NCBI GenBank assembly: GCA_001557505.1
Contig: LSAX01000005.1
Span: 3,410,001-3,474,000, forward strand
Length of the DNA: 64,000 nt
Reading direction: 5' to 3'
Source of the DNA: Reticulascus tulasneorum
Taxonomy: Eukaryota > Ascomycota > Sordariomycetes > Glomerellales > Reticulascaceae
Below are positions 59,942 to 64,000 of this stretch, one piece after another. Below the pieces are notes generated by a model that had not been told where the DNA came from, did not search any database, and was given only the letters and a program-made list of their open reading frames with translations. Positions within the stretch are counted from its first letter, which is position 1; each line of letters starts with the position of its first letter. The translations under genes and the position numbers were made by a program.

Positions 59942-60783
59942 GAAAAGGAACACTATCTAGAGCCATAATACTTAAAACAAAGCCAATAACATGGGAATCT
60001 TGGATTCTGCTGCAAATACATTGACAATTTAATTCAGTGGCTACCCGTTAGGCACACAGGCGCCGAGGTCACGGCAGAAGGTCACAATGCTATCGTCGAT
60101 ATGTAATTCTTTCTGGTACCTTTTCTAAGTCTTCTAGATTACTTGTTATTGAATATCCAACTCACGATTCTTTCTTCTGTTTTGGTACAAGCCCTCCAGT
60201 TCATCCATCCTCGCGGTATGACTGATTGAGCCCAACGGAGCCCTAATAGAGGGGGGGTCACTAATGGGGCATGGCGGGATGTACCGCACAGAGCACAGTA
60301 GCCTCCCCTCATTCTCAGCCGGCCTGGATCTGTCAGGAAGGCAAAATAAATGTGGGAAAGACTCATGCAGTAGTTCCCTTAGGTGCGCTACCTAGCAAGC
60401 CTGTCCAACCTGAGCTTTGGCCACAGGCCAGCTTTCTTGGCGCAGGCCAACACAAGGCGGCCCAATGCACCCATCAGCCGTCATTGGTTAGGAGATAGGC
60501 AGTTGCCTCACCTTATGCAGTTGGGAATGCATCGAGAGTATAATTGGTAGCAAAGGACCGGCAATCTCAGATGAGTTACATAATGCTTAAGCAAAGTCCC
60601 CCTGCTAGCCGCCATGCTTTAAATACGCCCTTGGCGAACCCTGCAAATCCATCTACACACCCAAACTCGTTCTTCATCCTTTCGCATAAAACTTCCGGCA
60701 ACCTAGCAGTTGAGAGCGACTCTCGTCTAGTTGCTTCTGGTCAGACTAGCAACGTACACGACTGCTTGTTCACACATTACTCC
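59942..60783. other. Intergenic: 3' flank of PUD-like gene and leader of IFI27-like gene
   Basis: The open frame of the next gene extends upstream of 60784 (ATG also at 60571), so part of this stretch could be coding. Confidence 0.4.
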
Positions 60784-61296
60784 ATGTGGTCGCTCATCAA
60801 CTTGTATCAGGACGAGGGCAGGCTCGGTGACTGGTTCGCGCACCACTGGAAACTCTTGTTGGACTGGCTCTTGGAGCCTCGTAGGTTCCTCATTCATCAG
60901 CATGTGGTAAACTGCTCTCTAGAGCGCTGACTCGTTGTATTGCAAGATATACTGGCTGTGATATTAGCCTGGACGATCACGTTTGCCGTGGTATGCATTA
61001 TCGTCTTGGGCCTGGGCTTTGGGCCAGTCGGTATAGGCATTGGTATGTATTACGCTTCGACTATAGGCACTGTAGTAGTTTGGCAATCGCTAAAAGTCTG
61101 TTCGAACTCCTCAGGTAGCTTAGCTGCAGCTTTTCAGTCATTTATGTATGGCGGGTTCACCCCTGCTGGCGGAATATTTGCTACCTTGACAAGCATGGCC
61201 ATGCTGGGCACCATGGTGCCGATAGTTGTTGTCCTGGCTTCGATTCTGGCTTCAGTAGTTGCAAGCATAGTGTGGTGGTATGGAGTGGGTCGCTGA
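60784..61296 (+). CDS. ISG12/IFI27-like small membrane protein
   Basis: Three exons (60784-60880, 60947-61042, 61115-61296) give 124 residues from the ATG at 60784; an ATG at 60571 in the same frame would lengthen it. The first splice joins LLDWLLEP to HILAVILAW. The second joins GFGPVGIGI to GSLAAAFQS, rebuilding the Gly/Ala-rich motif of the IFI6/IFI27 (ISG12, FAM14) family. GGFTPAGGIFATLTSMAMLG follows. Three to four hydrophobic helices make it an integral membrane protein; animal members sit in mitochondria or ER and affect cell death. Fungal members are uncharacterised. Confidence 0.72.
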
Positions 61297-62009
61297 CGAC
61301 CAAGAAGGGATTGGCACATTCTTTAAAACGATCCTGGGACACTTTGTAGACCCAACTGACAAGAACCGGAGCAGACAACCGAGATATAAAGTGGAAGACT
61401 ACATGTTAGCTAGGCCAGGTGGATGCTGCGTTTCTATCACATCACAAAAATGTGCTATCAGCAATCAACTGAACTACCACATTAGCTAGCCATCTCTGCG
61501 TGGTTTTTATCAGAACTTGAAAGCTCCAAGCACATGTTGTCTACTCCCAGGATCAATCATTGAAGTCCAAGTCAGAGATCAACACCCTCTAAAAGGCACC
61601 GAACAAGATCCACCCCATAAATTAGATAGGAGTCTAAGAACTAAGTTGATAAATGTCAATCTCTATCTTTAATGGTTATGATCCCAATTCGAGTCCATCC
61701 AAGTTAGGCGCTAGTTAGTAATTTGATCCGATAGAGTCATCACGCTACCCCGGCAATTGGGTGCCGAGTCGAAAGACAAACAATTCGTGCAATTGAAAAT
61801 GGAGCCTCACAATTTATTCAGCCTCGGGACTCCGCAAACCAATTTGGGATCATGTGTTTTGGCTAAACCTATAGCCACGGGGTGGTATTAATTAGGTACG
61901 GGGTAGTACCATCCGCAAAAACCTCAACCTTCAAAAGTGACGAGAATCCCGCTTTGAAAGGAACACTGAGTACACTCAAACAAGTCAGCTGTTTAAGAAA
62001 ACGTCAAGA
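61297..62009. other. Intergenic upstream of SGNH hydrolase
   Basis: AT-rich promoter-like sequence; no gene is seen. Confidence 0.45.
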
Positions 62010-63379
62010 ATGTGGTCGCCTCTAGTGCTCTTGCTCTTATCAACATGCGTCCGGTCGCTGCCGACGAGCGCCTCCCTGACCGAGCGACAGGACGACAAGC
62101 ACTGGGTTGCAACATGGACTTCAATGCCGCAGGAGGTTGAGCAAAGCAATTTGCCACCATCACCATTCGTAAGTCGGGGCTCTTCGGCAAGCTAATGGCA
62201 CGCTGACTCTGTAGAACGGCGGCAGCACCATGTTCAAGGATGCCACCCTACGCCAGACGCTGCACTTGTCCGTCGGCGCCGATCGGCTGCGCATCCAATT
62301 CTCAAATACATTTGGAGGTAGCCCTCTGACAATCACAGAGGCGTCCATAGCTCTCCCCCAGGGCGGTGCAGCCGGCGTTGCGGGTATCGACACGGCGACG
62401 CTTGCGGGTCTGACATTCGGTGGTGCCAAGTCGATTACCATCGCACAGGGCAAGGTCGCCTATTCTGATCCCGTAGACTTCAAGATTGCGGCTGGCGCCA
62501 ACCTGGCCCTCACCATGTACCTACAAGCTGGGCAGGCATCGAGCCGGATCACCGGCCACCCGGGCAGCCGCACAACGTCGTGGATGCAGTCGGGAAACAA
62601 GGTTAATGCAGCAACTATCACGGGAGCTAATACTAAGCATTGGTAAGTTGTTAGAGAGCAGAGTTTATTGAACTCCGCTGATTTAGTGTGAAGGTACTTT
62701 GCCACTGTTGTGGAAACTTGGGCACCAAAGGACACCACCGCGCTGATTGTGCTCGGTGATAGTATCACAGATGGTCGGGGGAGTGACGATGATAAAAACA
62801 ACCGGTAAGTGCTTGAAATACTGGGCAGAGGTGTAATTGCTAACATGCTATAATAGCTGGACCGATCTTCTCTTCGCGCGTATGGTTAAAGAAGGAATCA
62901 CTAATGTCGCCGTGAACAACCAGGCCGCTGGCGGCAACGCCGTCCTTTCTGGTGGTCTCGGTCCGACTCTACTATCGCGATACAAGCGAGATGCCCTCGA
63001 GATGCAAGGAGTGAAGTACGTCATGATCTTCGAGGGCGTCAACGACATCGGCGCCAACGCCAACGCTCAGGGCCTTATCAACGCTTTCAAGCAGATCGTA
63101 GCAGATGCTAAGAAGGCTGGATATATCACGATTGGCGCGACCATTGCTCCATTTGCCGGCAACTCGTACTCGAGCGCGCAGCACGAACAGGCGCGTCAGC
63201 AGGTTAACCAGTGGATCATGGCACCAGGCAACTTTGACCACGCTGTAGACTTTGCCGGCTTCATCGGCCAGGGGGCAGCATTGAAAACGCAATTTGACGG
63301 GGGCGACCACCTGCATCCGAACGTGGCCGGCTATCAGGAGATTGCTAACAAGTTTCCTATCAACATATTTAAGAGCTAG
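62010..63379 (+). CDS. Secreted SGNH/GDSL hydrolase (esterase)
   Basis: Four exons (62010-62168, 62215-62642, 62694-62804, 62857-63379) give 406 residues. A signal peptide (MWSPLVLLLLSTCVRSLPTS) is followed by WVATWTSMPQEVE, a beta-rich N-terminal half (RQTLHLSVGADRLRIQFSN), and block I of the SGNH fold, LIVLGDSITDGRG, with the nucleophile Ser. NNQAAGGNAV supplies the oxyanion Gly/Asn region, FEGVNDIG the Asn of block III, and GGDHLHPN the catalytic Asp and His. This matches secreted fungal SGNH esterases that act on plant polysaccharide esters or lipids. Confidence 0.93.
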
Positions 63380-64000
63380 AGAGGCAATCCGGATATAATC
63401 TGGTTCTGTACATAAAAAGTCTACACCAAATGACCCTCTTTGGAGGATTTGTCTAAACCATAGCAAAAAAAAATCGTGGTTACTATTGTGACAGAGTATG
63501 ACGTGATCTTGGATTAGATTTAAATTCTCCTTTGCCCTCGCGTCAACAGAGATGCAACCAAGCCAAGATAATATCGGTCTACGATACTACGACCTGGGCA
63601 TCAAATCATTGCATTGCATATCTTATCTATGAAATGGGGCGAGCCTAGCTCTGTAAGCGCTTGTCCTGGCGCTTTTCACTAGTGCAACTAACGAACGCGT
63701 GCCTTTGTTACTTCCGCACGGTGTTTCGCGTCCCTCCGAGTCTCTGAAGTGAAGTGGTGGCTGTTTTGGTACTCCGACCCCAGTGGGGGAACACACCAAG
63801 TCTGTGCCCGATCCCGCGATTGGCCATTCACCGTTCGGGGATGAATTCTCGTACAGGCCGGGGTGACACAAACAATGCTGTTGGTGCGGTTTGGCATCAA
63901 TGAGGCGCAATGAGTTGATTAGCTTAAGTTGCGGGGTCTGGGAGGTTCCATGATGCCAGAGAGACCTTCCTCATCTCTTCGCCGATGTTATGTTGATTTC
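63380..64000. other. Intergenic to window end
   Basis: The ~95-codon ORF on the minus strand (63623-63910) has no domain marks. No gene is supported. Confidence 0.45.

Overview
The window is genomic DNA of a filamentous ascomycete (Pezizomycotina). Genes are broken by short introns of about 45-80 nt with GT...CTAAC-like branch...AG signals, genes lie on both strands without operons, and the families are typical of such fungi: C6, C2H2, bZIP and other regulators, a CFEM-7TM receptor, NCS1 and Dal5-type carriers, GMC and berberine-bridge oxidases, SRPK-type and aminoglycoside-phosphotransferase-like kinases. I cannot name the genus. No rRNA, tRNA, CRISPR array, telomere or intact transposon is visible.

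Left region (1-18.4 kb): a run of regulatory, redox and tailoring genes. In order: the 3' end of an AflR-type C6 regulator, an NmrA/isoflavone-reductase-like protein, a membrane-anchored thioredoxin with a WCPPC centre, a dihydroflavonol-reductase-like SDR, then an arsenic module made of arsenite methyltransferase ArsM, a bZIP regulator and NADPH-FMN reductase ArsH. A secreted GMC oxidoreductase (frameshifted), a cytochrome P450 and a Dal5-type MFS carrier follow. The same octamer ATACGTAA lies in the shared arsM/bZIP promoter and just upstream of arsH, so the bZIP protein may control all three. No arsenite pump (Acr3), arsenate reductase or PKS/NRPS/terpene backbone is present here.

Middle (18.4-44 kb): gene-poor stretches with a small conserved hydrophilic protein, a fringe-like glycosyltransferase, an unknown 189-residue protein, a CFEM/Pth11-type receptor with a one-base frame break, and a kinase- and DUF-rich accessory block. 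That block holds an APH-fold pseudokinase, a zinc-ribbon-like ORF, a decayed SRPK-like kinase and a DUF4238 protein. Two adjacent imperfect inverted repeats, a C2H2 factor and a secreted subtilisin come next.

Right region (44-64 kb): an NCS1 carrier and a fused hydantoinase/DUF917 enzyme suggest uptake and breakdown of hydantoin-like compounds. A small tailoring set follows: O-methyltransferase, SDR, a fungal regulator lacking its zinc cluster, and a secreted berberine-bridge-type FAD oxidase whose stop codon overlaps that of the regulator. The window ends with a secreted PUD-like protein, an ISG12/IFI27-like membrane protein and a secreted SGNH hydrolase.

Exon borders were placed by hand from splice signals and reading frame. 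In every gene reported as intact the summed exon length is a multiple of three; in the GMC and CFEM genes it is not, which is how the breaks were found.
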